The position numbers and the translations under genes were made by a program. A model generated the notes under the pieces. It was not told the origin of the DNA. It searched no databases and saw nothing but the letters and a program-made list of their open reading frames with translations. Shown here piece by piece: positions 8,308 to 16,540 of a stretch of 33,507 nt of DNA (its first letter is position 1; every line of letters starts with the position of its first letter). This DNA is from a virus. The stretch covers positions 1 through 33,507 of IMG/VR virus record IMGVR_UViG_3300043424_000455; one strand, given 5' to 3'.

Positions 8308-8955
8308 ATCATCGAACACAGGAACGCCGCCAACACCGGCTTGCAATACTTTTCCTTGAGTCCCCGCTGCAGTCACCTGTAGTGGGGATGTTCCATTTCC
8401 ATATACGATACCATTAAGTGTGAATGTGCTTGCTCCGGTACCGCCATAAGATACTGCAATAGGAGAACCATTCACAATAATTGTTCCACCTACTGTCAAG
8501 GTGTTGCTGATGGAAATGCTACTTGCTAAAGAAAATGTTACAGTGTTGTTGGTAACTACCGTTGATATTTGATTGGTAGTGCCAAGAAATGATAATGTTT
8601 GCCCGTTAGTGAATACATCAGATCCTGTGTTGCCTGCGATATTAAATGTACCTGCAGGGATAGGGGCAAAAGATAACACACCATTTGCATCAGTTGTTAA
8701 AAACTGATTGGCAACAATGGTATCTGGAAATGTGTATGTGATGTCTCCTGCTAGTGCGTCAGGAGCCTTTAACAGAATACGGTCAGTTCCGTTTACAGTG
8801 GCTTCACGCAGGTAGAATTGTCCCCCTTCACTATCAGTTTCATTGATAAAAAACGCATCAAATGATGTTCTTTTAACCGATGTGTTGATAACTGCTGGTT
8901 CTACAACCGCTGTATTAATTGTCGTTGGTTGTACGACTCTTACCCGCAAAGCCAT
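8287..8955 (-). CDS. Putative tail fibre or minor virion protein (222 aa)
   Basis: The protein is rich in Gly, Thr, Asn and Val, with the beta-strand style of phage fibre proteins: LLKAPDALAGDITYTFPD in the first third, TLSFLGTTNQISTVV in the middle, and YGGTGASTFTLNGIVYGNGT near the C-terminus. Similar passages occur in the 676-aa S74 fibre of this window (GTSNQITASAS, GLSGTTYNGS), which suggests a shared fibre vocabulary. Its ATG overlaps the stop of the 110-aa gene (TAATG), so the two form a unit. Its 3' end overlaps the convergent FkbM gene by 21 bases. The exact virion location cannot be told from sequence. Confidence 0.65.
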   Translation of the reverse strand: MALRVRVVQPTTINTAVVEPAVINTSVKRTSFDAFFINETDSEGGQFYLREATVNGTDRILLKAPDALAGDITYTFPDTIVANQFLTTDANGVLSFAPIPAGTFNIAGNTGSDVFTNGQTLSFLGTTNQISTVVTNNTVTFSLASSISISNTLTVGGTIIVNGSPIAVSYGGTGASTFTLNGIVYGNGTSPLQVTAAGTQGKVLQAGVGGVPVFDDLDGGAY

Positions 8956-9287
8956 TATCGGGTAACCTCAGGAGTGACCGTGATGATGCCTTCCAGTACT
9001 CTAGTAACAATGTTTCCAGGACTGATGATTTCCACATCATAAACATAACGACCACTACGTAAAGCAGACGTTTGAGTATTAGTCAATGACATGGTAATTT
9101 CACCATTTAAAGCTGATGAAATTACCATGGTTATTGCTGTATATGTATTGGAACCGTAACTTTTTCTCAGTTGCGAACGTGCTGTGTATCCTGTTAAATC
9201 CAAAGGAGTTTCTAAACTATCAGTGATAACAACCGTTACAGAAAAATGGGAACCCTGGTCTATAACTAGATTTTTTACAGTTGCCAT
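8955..9287 (-). CDS. Small beta-sandwich virion-associated protein (110 aa)
   Basis: The pattern is IDQGSHFSVTVVITD, LDLTGYTARSQLRKSY, GEITMSLTNTQTSAL, GRYVYDVEI and EGIITVTPEVTR. This is a compact all-beta protein of a type I recognise from aquatic T4-like phages, where it sits among tail-fibre genes (resembling BppU N-terminal/Ig-like folds). AGAAGGAAAC lies before the ATG, and an exact TATAAATA late box lies 32 bases upstream. It probably heads the two-gene unit with the 222-aa protein. Its function in the particle is inferred from context only. Confidence 0.65.
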   Translation of the reverse strand: MATVKNLVIDQGSHFSVTVVITDSLETPLDLTGYTARSQLRKSYGSNTYTAITMVISSALNGEITMSLTNTQTSALRSGRYVYDVEIISPGNIVTRVLEGIITVTPEVTR

Positions 9288-9318
9288 AGTTTCCTTCTAT
9301 ATTAGTAGGTGACAACTA

Positions 9319-9326
9319 TATTTATA
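9319..9326 (-). promoter_or_regulatory. T4-late-type promoter for the 110-aa/222-aa unit
   Basis: TATAAATA on the minus strand sits between the stop of the 370-aa gene (9331) and the ATG at 9287. It is in intergenic DNA, in the right orientation, with a predicted leader of about 25 bases containing the ribosome binding site. This is the cleanest of the late-promoter candidates. Confidence 0.7.
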
Positions 9327-9330
9327 ATGG

Positions 9331-10443
9331 TTATGACTCGTATTGTTCCTTGAAGTAATTTTCCAGCCAATTCCAATCAACTGTCTTATTTAGTGCTTCT
9401 TTATTATCACGATATTGTTCAGCATATTCATACCCATCTTTAGCACCCTTCATCACCCAATCGGAGTTTTGCCCCTCAGCAAATGCCAGCCAACGTTCCA
9501 ACCAAAGATGTGAATCAGATGTATATTGGAGAGTCAGTTTCACAACTTCACGGAAAGCTGTTCTCCAGGCTTCATAAGGAGTTGTGGCAAATGTGGCTTC
9601 TGAAACAGTTCTTGGGACTGTGATGTTTTTGCTGTACTGTGTGAAATCCAAGCCGAAGTTTTCTGGCGTGTTTAATACTAGATTGCTGTTGTAACATACA
9701 ATGCCCATATGTCCATATTGCAATCTATTACTCATGTTTTTAGCTTGGAAAATGACATGAGCATCTGAAATGGTTTCAACTGGGTAATCAAATACAGACG
9801 CATCTGTGACATAATTCTTTCCAGTGACAACAAAGAATTGCTTTGCATTATCCGATAAGTCCACACATTTATGAAACATGTTTCTACGTCCATTGATACC
9901 ATCAATACGAACAGCACGTGGACATAATTTTACTAGATGTTCCCAATTATCATCGGCATTACTTTCTCCATTACTGGCAAAAAATACCGGCACTTGATCC
10001 TTTTTGCTAGTTCTACGAACCTTCAAAGTATGTAATGCCACAATTGGATCCACTTCAACAATCATCTTGTCAGTCCATTCCCATGGGTCAGAAGAAATCT
10101 TCTTCTGCTTTTCAATGAGTTTTCTTTCTCCTGCCCAACCAGCAATGAATACTTGTTCATCATCCTTACGAACAACAAACACCACAGGACCAGAAATATG
10201 TTCCCATGTCACGCCATTCAAACACCGATATAATTTCTTCTGTGCTAATGGGGCATCAATGATGTCAACATAATCAAACACAGTGAGTTCTTTATCTCCT
10301 GCTTGTGCCCAGCCTTGTGCATCTTTCACAGTTTCAATAAAGTCTGTGAACCAACCTAAACTTCTCACCCAAGGCTTAGTTTCAATCACCCAGTACTTCT
10401 CAAACAATTCACTATGTGCTAACCATGATTCATTATTTAGCAT
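9331..10443 (-). CDS. Conserved phage protein of unknown function, glycan-cassette member
   Basis: This 370-aa protein has no signal peptide or membrane segment. The central part (KDQVPVFFASNGESNADDN near 153-171, then AVRIDGINGRRNMFHKC and the passage TISDAHVIFQAKNMSNRLQY, then GHMGIVCYNSNLVL) resembles a family I know from aquatic T4-like phages, often next to glycosyltransferases. The pattern recalls a GT-A-like fold that names a residue pair, a partner sugar nucleotide or a glycan, but no clear DxD is visible, so activity is uncertain. The C-terminal third is rich in Trp and aromatic residues (AYEAWRTAFRE-like segment, LWLERWLAF). The start has AAGGTGAAAAAGA upstream and overlaps the 233-aa gene by 11 bases, implying co-translation. 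Function is not assigned. Confidence 0.6.
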   Translation of the reverse strand: MLNNESWLAHSELFEKYWVIETKPWVRSLGWFTDFIETVKDAQGWAQAGDKELTVFDYVDIIDAPLAQKKLYRCLNGVTWEHISGPVVFVVRKDDEQVFIAGWAGERKLIEKQKKISSDPWEWTDKMIVEVDPIVALHTLKVRRTSKKDQVPVFFASNGESNADDNWEHLVKLCPRAVRIDGINGRRNMFHKCVDLSDNAKQFFVVTGKNYVTDASVFDYPVETISDAHVIFQAKNMSNRLQYGHMGIVCYNSNLVLNTPENFGLDFTQYSKNITVPRTVSEATFATTPYEAWRTAFREVVKLTLQYTSDSHLWLERWLAFAEGQNSDWVMKGAKDGYEYAEQYRDNKEALNKTVDWNWLENYFKEQYES

Positions 10444-11134
10444 TCTTTTTCACCTTTTTAACGTGACGTTTCACAATTTGTTCATCATTAACACCAATAC
10501 TTGGTCCGAATGCCCATTGACCAATATGTCGTACTTGGGTACTTAAATTCATATCAACTAAAATCTTGTGTCCTGCATCTCGCAATTTTTGTTGAAAATA
10601 GAAATCTTCTCCATGCCATTCACCATCTTTATATTCAAATGCGAAAAACGGAGGTTCAATATTTTTCAACACTTCAGTTTTCATCATCATGCAACCCATA
10701 CCAATTCCTTCAACTTCTTGCAATTCGCCATCATGTTCCAACGGCAACCAATCTTCCCAGTTACCTCGTTCTGGATAGGCAACTGTTTGCAAAGGAACTG
10801 AACGCTTCATGTAATTGGAACACACAATGTCTTTGTTATGTCCCATCAAACGCATGGCAGTTGTGCTTGGAAACATCATGTCTGAATCTAACCACAGAGC
10901 ATAATCCGCCTTTAAATTCAATGCCTGTTTTGCTAGCTTCTCGCGTTGACTTAACAGAATGGTGCTTTGGTCATAAATCACATGAATATCAATACCTGCC
11001 ATGGTTGTTGTTTTCACTAACTCAACTAAACTAGCAGTAAACAAACTGGGAACAGTATCTCGACAAGGAACCAGAACTGCTAATTTTGTAGGTTTGGCTT
11101 TCCAGATGCTCATGTCATAAATGTTCTTGCTCAT
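10433..11134 (-). CDS. GT-A fold glycosyltransferase
   Basis: The 233-aa protein begins with a Rossmann-like strand (KLAVLVPCRDTVPS, about 17-30). It carries the metal/nucleotide motif LWLDSDMMFP (D83-S84-D85), then EGIGMGCMMMKTEV (about 142-155) and HGEDFYF (E176, D177), and ends with a basic tail (VKRHVKKVKKNAK). Strand order and motif spacing match GT2-like GT-A enzymes, and it is visibly related to module 3 of the plus-strand fusion (DYLFSVDSD, DGCGFGCVLVK, ISEDVYF). It likely transfers a sugar from a nucleotide donor in the host cytoplasm. Donor and acceptor are unknown. Its ATG overlaps the upstream stop (ATGA). Confidence 0.78.
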   Translation of the reverse strand: MSKNIYDMSIWKAKPTKLAVLVPCRDTVPSLFTASLVELVKTTTMAGIDIHVIYDQSTILLSQREKLAKQALNLKADYALWLDSDMMFPSTTAMRLMGHNKDIVCSNYMKRSVPLQTVAYPERGNWEDWLPLEHDGELQEVEGIGMGCMMMKTEVLKNIEPPFFAFEYKDGEWHGEDFYFQQKLRDAGHKILVDMNLSTQVRHIGQWAFGPSIGVNDEQIVKRHVKKVKKNAK

Positions 11135-11586
11135 AAGCCAGCAACCCCTGCTGCCAGATTGGTTGATTGAGTTGTGATATCACGAATCAATGTACTAATT
11201 TCATACACGCGCTTCACAACAAATTGATAATCGGCAAGCGGTAGTTGTGTGATGGTGTTCAATGTATCAATACTGTACTTATCGAAAATCAATATTTCCA
11301 TTGCCGCCTGTCTTGCCAATTTCTCAATGAGACTAAAACGTGATGTTTGCGGTTCATTGTTCAACAGATTTAACAGATGTTCAAAATCATGTTCAGCAAG
11401 AAGTCCTTCTAAAAAGGCAACTCGTTCAGGCCATTCATTCTTTTCCTTTAGATATTTCAATTCATACAAAAGTTCGGCAAGAACCTTTTTATCATATCCA
11501 ATAGAAACCCATCGGACATACCGTTCTTCGTATTCCGATGGGTTTGTATTGATTGCATCAATTAACTTGTCAACTGTAATTTCCAT
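11131..11586 (-). CDS. Hypothetical helical protein (151 aa), first gene of the glycan cassette
   Basis: Not recognised. The protein looks mostly helical and acidic (KLIDAINTNPSEYEERYVRW, LAELLYELKYLKEKNEWPE, FEHLLNLLNN), with a C-terminal segment of small residues (TTQSTNLAAGVAGL). GAGAGGG lies before the ATG, and a sigma-70-like promoter lies about 30-55 bases upstream. It overlaps the 233-aa glycosyltransferase by four bases (ATGA), so it is part of that operon. A partner or chaperone role for the enzymes is possible but only a guess. Confidence 0.6.
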   Translation of the reverse strand: MEITVDKLIDAINTNPSEYEERYVRWVSIGYDKKVLAELLYELKYLKEKNEWPERVAFLEGLLAEHDFEHLLNLLNNEPQTSRFSLIEKLARQAAMEILIFDKYSIDTLNTITQLPLADYQFVVKRVYEISTLIRDITTQSTNLAAGVAGL

Positions 11587-11613
11587 AATACCCTCTCAAA
11601 AATAGTATAATCA

Positions 11614-11641
11614 AATATAACTACAATTTTTATTTTGTCAA
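11614..11641 (-). promoter_or_regulatory. Sigma-70-like promoter for the three-gene glycan cassette
   Basis: On the minus strand TTGACA (11636-11641), a 16-base spacer and TATATT (11614-11619) precede the 151-aa gene. The first eleven bases, TTGACAAAATA, are identical to the promoter of the plus-strand island at 4157. It starts right after the stop of the 58-aa gene. Confidence 0.6.
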
Positions 11642-11644
11642 GTC

Positions 11645-11821
11645 TTAATAAGTGTTGGGTGTAGTTCTTCCACCAAAGTCTGTTGATAACCGAATTTGAC
11701 CAGATGAAATACCAATTTGTGCACCTAGGTTTCCGCGAAGTGATACTTGCCCGGATAACCCATATGCATTTCTTACTCTTCCCATCGCAATCGCGGAACC
11801 AGTGGCTGGTATTAGACCCAT
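11645..11821 (-). CDS. Small conserved virion-type protein (58 aa)
   Basis: A short reading frame starts MGLIPATGSAIAMGRVRNAY, continues GLSGQVSLRGNLGAQ and ends IRLSTDFGGRTTPNTY. GGAGTTTACA stands before the ATG. The composition (Gly, Ser, Ala, no Cys) and the GLSGQVSL core resemble a small protein seen among tail and fibre genes of aquatic T4-like phages. It sits 22 bases after the stop of the S74 fibre gene and is probably co-transcribed with it. Function unknown. Support is the ribosome binding site, the fit between neighbours, and family resemblance from memory. Confidence 0.65.
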   Translation of the reverse strand: MGLIPATGSAIAMGRVRNAYGLSGQVSLRGNLGAQIGISSGQIRLSTDFGGRTTPNTY

Positions 11822-11843
11822 TGTAAACTCCTAATGACTGAAA

Positions 11844-13874
11844 TTATTTAGTATTCTTTAGAACAGCGATTTCAGCCTTGAGTTCCTTGATGGCTTCAAT
11901 TAGTAATGGAACAATCTTTTCGTAACGAACTGCCTTGAAACCATTATTGCGAGTGGCGACAACTTGAGGAAGAACAGCCTCAACTTCTTGAGCGATGACA
12001 CCAACATCATGTTTGCGAACGAAATAATCATCCTCGCCGCCGCGTTCAGCAATATGTTCTTCTGTCCAATCAAATGAAACACCACGAATCAATGACACCT
12101 TATCAAGAGCACCATATAATGGAGTAACGTTTTCCTTCAAGCGAGCATCTGAAGTATAATATGCTGTAACTTCACCTTCCACTCGAATTTCACCTGTTGT
12201 ACTTGTTCCTGGAGCGACACCGACACCAATATTACCAAATTGAACATTTGCATCTGTGTGAATATTTTGTGGCAATGATAGAGTAATAGCACCTGTACTT
12301 GCTGATGCTGTAATTTGGTTCGATGTTCCAGTGATGGACAACACACCTGTATTGGCAATCGTAACAGCAGTTGAACCGTTATAGGAAGTTCCACTTAAAC
12401 CAGTACCAATAGTAAGAGCTTGTGTTGCAATTGCTGATACAGAAATACTTCCACCTAAAGCAACAGCAGAACCGTTAATTGTGATACTACTATTTACCAA
12501 CATGGTGTTTGTTACTGAACCAGCATCGCCGGTTGTAACGATGGTTCCGCTAACGTTCGGTACAGTTAATGTACGAACTTGTCCAGTAGTGATACCAGAC
12601 AACTGGAATGTCATTTTCTTGGTGTTATCAGCATCATCAACGAAAAAGGTTGTACTATCTGAAAAACTCTTGTTTGTTAATGTCTGTGTAGCACTTAATG
12701 TGACAACAGTTCCTGTATCAATGGCAATAGTTACAGCACTTGAACCATTATATGTTGTACCAGACAAACCTGAACCAATTGTTAAACTGAATAAGTTACC
12801 ACCAAGTGCAACACCTGAAATGGTACTATTAGCTAAGTTGGCGTTGGTGATACCAGCTGAACCGCTTAAATTGGAATTTGTTAAGCCAGTGATAGTGTTG
12901 GAACCGGCAGCAATAGTCTTATTGGTTAATGTCTGTGATTCAGTTAAACCAACAAGAGTGAAATATGTTGAACCATCTTTGGTGTATTCCCATATGTCCG
13001 AAGTTTCATTCCAACGGAATGCAACTGTTGCTGAACCACCACGAAGAACTTCAATGCCTGCATTTTCAGAAGGTGTGCCTGTAGTGAAGTTGCTATTTAA
13101 TGTGATGATGTTATCAGCAAGATTGATTGTTTCAGAATTCACAGTTGTTGTTGTGCCTGAAACTGTTAAATTACCAACAATGGTTACGTTGGCACCAGAG
13201 AAGGTGATGGCAGTTGTTGATGACGATCCTGAATTGATGGCAAGTTGTCCACCTGAGTTTACAAACTTGGCAAATTCTGTGCCGTCATCACGAAGAATCA
13301 CATCAGCGCCGCCGGCATCAAGAATAACGTCACCGGCTGCATCAAGTGTGATATTAGCCGGACTATCAATTTCTTCAATGATAGGTGTTGTTAATGTCTT
13401 GTTAGTGAGTGTTTGAGTGACATCAGTACCCACCATGGTTGTAGTGGCGTCTGGGATGGTAACTGTTCTATCGGCAGAGGGGTCTACAACATTCAATAGA
13501 AGTTCGAAGGCATCTTCAGTTGCTCCTTCGAAATAGATACCCGTGGTAACAACTGGCGCGGCTAATATTTTGTTTGTGAGTGTTTGAGCGCCAGTTAAAG
13601 TTGCTATTGTATATACTGTAGCTCCATCATAAAACTTTAAATTTCCACCATTGTTCCAAAAGTCACCTTGAACTGGAGAACTAGGATCAGCAGAGCCTTG
13701 AGTAAGTTTAATACTTGCAGTTGTTGTACTACTCACTACAGTATTCAACTTTCCTGTCATTGCTGTACTGCCGTCTTTCTCCAATTTATCAGTATTTAAA
13801 TTACTAAAGTTGTTGTCAACTTCAGTATTTGTTAATGGCGAACCCTTTACGTTTCTAAGAGTTAATGTGGACAT
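11844..13874 (-). CDS. Tail fibre/spike with C-terminal S74 intramolecular chaperone
   Basis: In this 676-aa protein, residues 1-45 (TLRNVKGSPLTNTEVDNNFS, DGSTAMTGKLNT) are the usual attachment-type start of phage fibres. The body is repetitive beta structure with recurrent SQTLTNKT-like strings (four or five copies) and GLSGTTYNGSSAVTI repeats. Residues 575 to the end form a Peptidase_S74/endosialidase-type chaperone: YTSDARLKENV with the Ser575-Asp576 self-cleavage dyad, GVIAQEVEAVLPQVV, and a helical tail (LIEAIKELKAEIAVLK). Such domains drive trimer folding and then cut themselves off. AGAGGATAACG precedes the ATG. A TATAAATA box lies 68 bases upstream, inside the 65-aa gene. Confidence 0.88.
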   Translation of the reverse strand: MSTLTLRNVKGSPLTNTEVDNNFSNLNTDKLEKDGSTAMTGKLNTVVSSTTTASIKLTQGSADPSSPVQGDFWNNGGNLKFYDGATVYTIATLTGAQTLTNKILAAPVVTTGIYFEGATEDAFELLLNVVDPSADRTVTIPDATTTMVGTDVTQTLTNKTLTTPIIEEIDSPANITLDAAGDVILDAGGADVILRDDGTEFAKFVNSGGQLAINSGSSSTTAITFSGANVTIVGNLTVSGTTTTVNSETINLADNIITLNSNFTTGTPSENAGIEVLRGGSATVAFRWNETSDIWEYTKDGSTYFTLVGLTESQTLTNKTIAAGSNTITGLTNSNLSGSAGITNANLANSTISGVALGGNLFSLTIGSGLSGTTYNGSSAVTIAIDTGTVVTLSATQTLTNKSFSDSTTFFVDDADNTKKMTFQLSGITTGQVRTLTVPNVSGTIVTTGDAGSVTNTMLVNSSITINGSAVALGGSISVSAIATQALTIGTGLSGTSYNGSTAVTIANTGVLSITGTSNQITASASTGAITLSLPQNIHTDANVQFGNIGVGVAPGTSTTGEIRVEGEVTAYYTSDARLKENVTPLYGALDKVSLIRGVSFDWTEEHIAERGGEDDYFVRKHDVGVIAQEVEAVLPQVVATRNNGFKAVRYEKIVPLLIEAIKELKAEIAVLKNTK

Positions 13875-13876
13875 CG

Positions 13877-14074
13877 TTATCCTCTATTGGTAATAATTTG
13901 TTGGAGCATATTTTTAATTTCTTTTAGCTCTTGTTTAACAGTATTTATATCAGTTTCAAGTTCTTTCAATTTTTTAGCACTTGCTCTCCGAGCTTTATAT
14001 GCAGCCAACGCTTTGGAGTCGGTGTTAATAACCGCAGAACTGTTTCTATCTCGTTTGATTTGACTAATATCCAT
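13877..14074 (-). CDS. Small basic coiled-coil protein (65 aa)
   Basis: The N-terminal half is basic (SQIKRDRNSSAVINTDSKAL, then AAYKARRASAKK). The C-terminal half has heptad spacing typical of a coiled coil (LKELETDINTVKQELKEIKNMLQQII). It lies one base after the stop of the 817-aa gene and two bases before the S74 fibre, so it is part of the late operon. Small proteins of this shape with VINTD near the middle occur between structural genes in aquatic T4-like phages. Role unknown; adaptor or assembly factor is a guess. Confidence 0.6.
   Translation of the reverse strand: MDISQIKRDRNSSAVINTDSKALAAYKARRASAKKLKELETDINTVKQELKEIKNMLQQIITNRG
13942..13949 (-). promoter_or_regulatory. Possible T4-late-type promoter for the S74 fibre
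   Basis: The minus strand reads TATAAATA inside the coding sequence of the 65-aa gene, 68 bases before the fibre ATG at 13874. The element is exact and the spacing plausible, but the bases are also coding, so chance is harder to exclude. Confidence 0.45.
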
Positions 14075-14075
14075 A

Positions 14076-16529
14076 TTACGCCATTAATGCTAATGCTCGC
14101 ATACTGTAGACTGTTGGAGAGTAGTAAGGATCTGTACTCAACAACACGATTTTTACTGCAAATGTGCTGAATTGATTGAACAACACACCATTCTTTGCAT
14201 AACTGAACACACCTGCATTGTCCAAGCCGCCAACTTTAGTGGCAAAGTCTAGAGAATTTTTACTGAGCTTATAAACATGTTCGCCGGCGCCCAATGTATT
14301 TCTATTTAATGAATAGTTCAATCTTGTCCAAGGTCTTTCATCAATTAATGCAGCATCGCCGGGTGCGATAAAACGACCATAGACACGAATTTCAGTGGAG
14401 TTGGGAATGTCGGCATCCAAGAACACCCATAAATCATCTGCTTCTTGTCCAGAAGGAAGAGTGACATATTTTGTATGATATTTTGAATTGCCCTTCACAT
14501 CAGTTGCTTCATAATCAACCGTGACAATTTCATTTGTTACGTCAATGATGGGAGCTTCTTCCAACGTTAATTGTGTTGAAGATGTTATTGACTTTACAAT
14601 TCCTATAACTCGATTATCAGAAGCACGTAAAACTGAACCAGGAATCACTTGATTGATGAATGCTGTATCAGTACCATTGACAGTGGCTCCTGTATTTGTT
14701 ATGGTCCCATTCAAGGTTCTACGAACACTTCGAATGATGTTTCCATATCCTACAAGTGATGATTTGCTGATGTCAATGACTGGAGAGATGTTGTTATTTG
14801 TAGTTGCTAAACTAGCTTTAATCATCACAGTTCCATCTTCAGTATCCGTGATACCCAAACCACCAGAACCTGTGGCTAAGCGTTCAAATGAATAGGAATA
14901 TGCTGTCTTTTCTTCACCCAAACGGAACTTTCCTTCTTTAGATACTGCACTATATGCTGCAGGTTCATTTCCTTCTGAGTCCCAAATTTTATGTTCAAAT
15001 GTAACGGCTGATTCATTGAATTCAATATATGAAATTCCATGTGCCAATTCATGTAGCACTTTACCGCTTACATTGTTGTTATATGGTTCCAATGTAATAG
15101 TCGCTGTCTTTTCACGAACATATACTGCCGTATTATTCAACTCATAACCAGCATTCGCTGTTAAAGTTAAACTGGTGTTATTTGTTATTGATGAAACTGT
15201 TCCTACTACAGTGTTGTTGCTTCTGATGATTACATCAGATGCATTCAAATCATTAATAAATGATGTGTTTGTTCCTGTGACAGTTGTTGATAAAGTTGAT
15301 GAGTTTATAGTTCCTTGAATTACTTTACCAACAGAAATTGATTGCCCTTCAGAAAATGTTCCAGAAGTGACTTCAGTGTGTGCAATATTTCTTGAGATAT
15401 CAAGTGAACGAACAACACCTACACCTGTACTAGAAATGATGATGTCACCCACTACAATGTTATCTGATGCTGCTGTTATTCCTAAAAAGTCAATTTTCTT
15501 GTTTTTTAAATACAATGTACCGTTTGATACATTAAATGTTGCCTTATATAAACTGAACTTTAAATCTCTGGTTTCAGAAACGGTCCAATTTACACTATTG
15601 GAAGAAATGTACAAACGACCAGCATTTGGTTGCTTGTCAATCTTTTCTTGTGTTCCCAACTTGTTTTGTCCCACTTCAGCCGTCCACACTTCATATCCTT
15701 CACGAAGACCTGCAGGTAACAACACAACTGCGTATTCTTCATTGTTCTTTAAATGAATAGGAGAAGTGAATGTGAATTGTGTGGGAGCAGATGCATCAGC
15801 GGATACATTCACATCTTTAGGATACAATGTAACATTACTAAATGGTAGAATAACGTTGCCTGGATTACCATTTATTGTATCACGAATTTGTAGTGTGATG
15901 GGAATGTTTGGATCTGAAGGCTTAGACTTGAAATACACATCAATTTTTGTAGTGAAAATTCCGTTAGGATTTCCTGACACAAAGAAAGTTTGTGCAATGG
16001 GGTCTTTGAAATTTGTTGAAGAAGGATTAACTGTGGTTAAACGGTCAACTGAAATTTCTCTTGGTGATGTGGAACGCGCAAAGGTGATGTTGGGTGCGCG
16101 CGTGGAAGCAATTCTTCCTGAATCATAGGTGATGGCACCGTATGAATTAAATGTCGCCACACCCACACAATCTGTATCAGCAGTAGGATCAGTTGGGTGA
16201 TTGATTAAGATGAATAATCTAACACCCGTTTTAAATGTTTCAGCAGGAATACGAAACACACCTGTAATTTCACCAGATGTGTCCGTCACTAAATCACTTC
16301 CAAATACATTACTTGTGGTCAAACGACAATGTTGTGACACTAGCTGTCCGTCAAAAAACGGATATACTTGTGTGTTTGGCTTTAACCCTTTAGCATTAAA
16401 AGTAACTAATGCACTTCGCATGTATGGTAACGGAATATCATCACTGGATACAAATTGTGAGATATCTGGTGGTGTTATTCCCGTTACGCTACGAGATATT
16501 CTTGACGAAGATTGAGCTATAGTTGTCAT
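14076..16529 (-). CDS. Large virion structural protein, probable C-terminal half of a split DUF4815-type protein
   Basis: This 817-aa protein has an N-terminal region with PLPYMRSALVTFNAKGLKPN and VYPFFDGQLVSQHC (about 33-70), a beta domain with DPIAQTFFVSGNPNGIFTTK and DVYFKSKPSDPNIPITLQIR (about 175-215), then NEEYAVVLLP. These resemble the C-terminal half of the very long DUF4815 proteins of T4-like cyanophages, as I remember them. Two copies of a SH3-like module follow, with VGTVSSITNNTSLTL and VIGIVKSITSSTQLTL. The end (AVKIVLLSTDPYYSPTVYSMRAL) is typical of baseplate-periphery proteins. It lies 11 bases after the 1432-aa gene, with AGGAATATAA before its ATG. It is probably a baseplate or fibre-connector protein. 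Confidence 0.68.
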   Translation of the reverse strand: MTTIAQSSSRISRSVTGITPPDISQFVSSDDIPLPYMRSALVTFNAKGLKPNTQVYPFFDGQLVSQHCRLTTSNVFGSDLVTDTSGEITGVFRIPAETFKTGVRLFILINHPTDPTADTDCVGVATFNSYGAITYDSGRIASTRAPNITFARSTSPREISVDRLTTVNPSSTNFKDPIAQTFFVSGNPNGIFTTKIDVYFKSKPSDPNIPITLQIRDTINGNPGNVILPFSNVTLYPKDVNVSADASAPTQFTFTSPIHLKNNEEYAVVLLPAGLREGYEVWTAEVGQNKLGTQEKIDKQPNAGRLYISSNSVNWTVSETRDLKFSLYKATFNVSNGTLYLKNKKIDFLGITAASDNIVVGDIIISSTGVGVVRSLDISRNIAHTEVTSGTFSEGQSISVGKVIQGTINSSTLSTTVTGTNTSFINDLNASDVIIRSNNTVVGTVSSITNNTSLTLTANAGYELNNTAVYVREKTATITLEPYNNNVSGKVLHELAHGISYIEFNESAVTFEHKIWDSEGNEPAAYSAVSKEGKFRLGEEKTAYSYSFERLATGSGGLGITDTEDGTVMIKASLATTNNNISPVIDISKSSLVGYGNIIRSVRRTLNGTITNTGATVNGTDTAFINQVIPGSVLRASDNRVIGIVKSITSSTQLTLEEAPIIDVTNEIVTVDYEATDVKGNSKYHTKYVTLPSGQEADDLWVFLDADIPNSTEIRVYGRFIAPGDAALIDERPWTRLNYSLNRNTLGAGEHVYKLSKNSLDFATKVGGLDNAGVFSYAKNGVLFNQFSTFAVKIVLLSTDPYYSPTVYSMRALALMA

Positions 16530-16540
16530 TTATATTCCTA

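Noticed and set aside
12481-13416. 311-aa plus-strand open frame
   Set aside because: It lies antisense within the S74 fibre gene, whose repetitive codons keep the opposite strand open. No start signal or recognisable domain.
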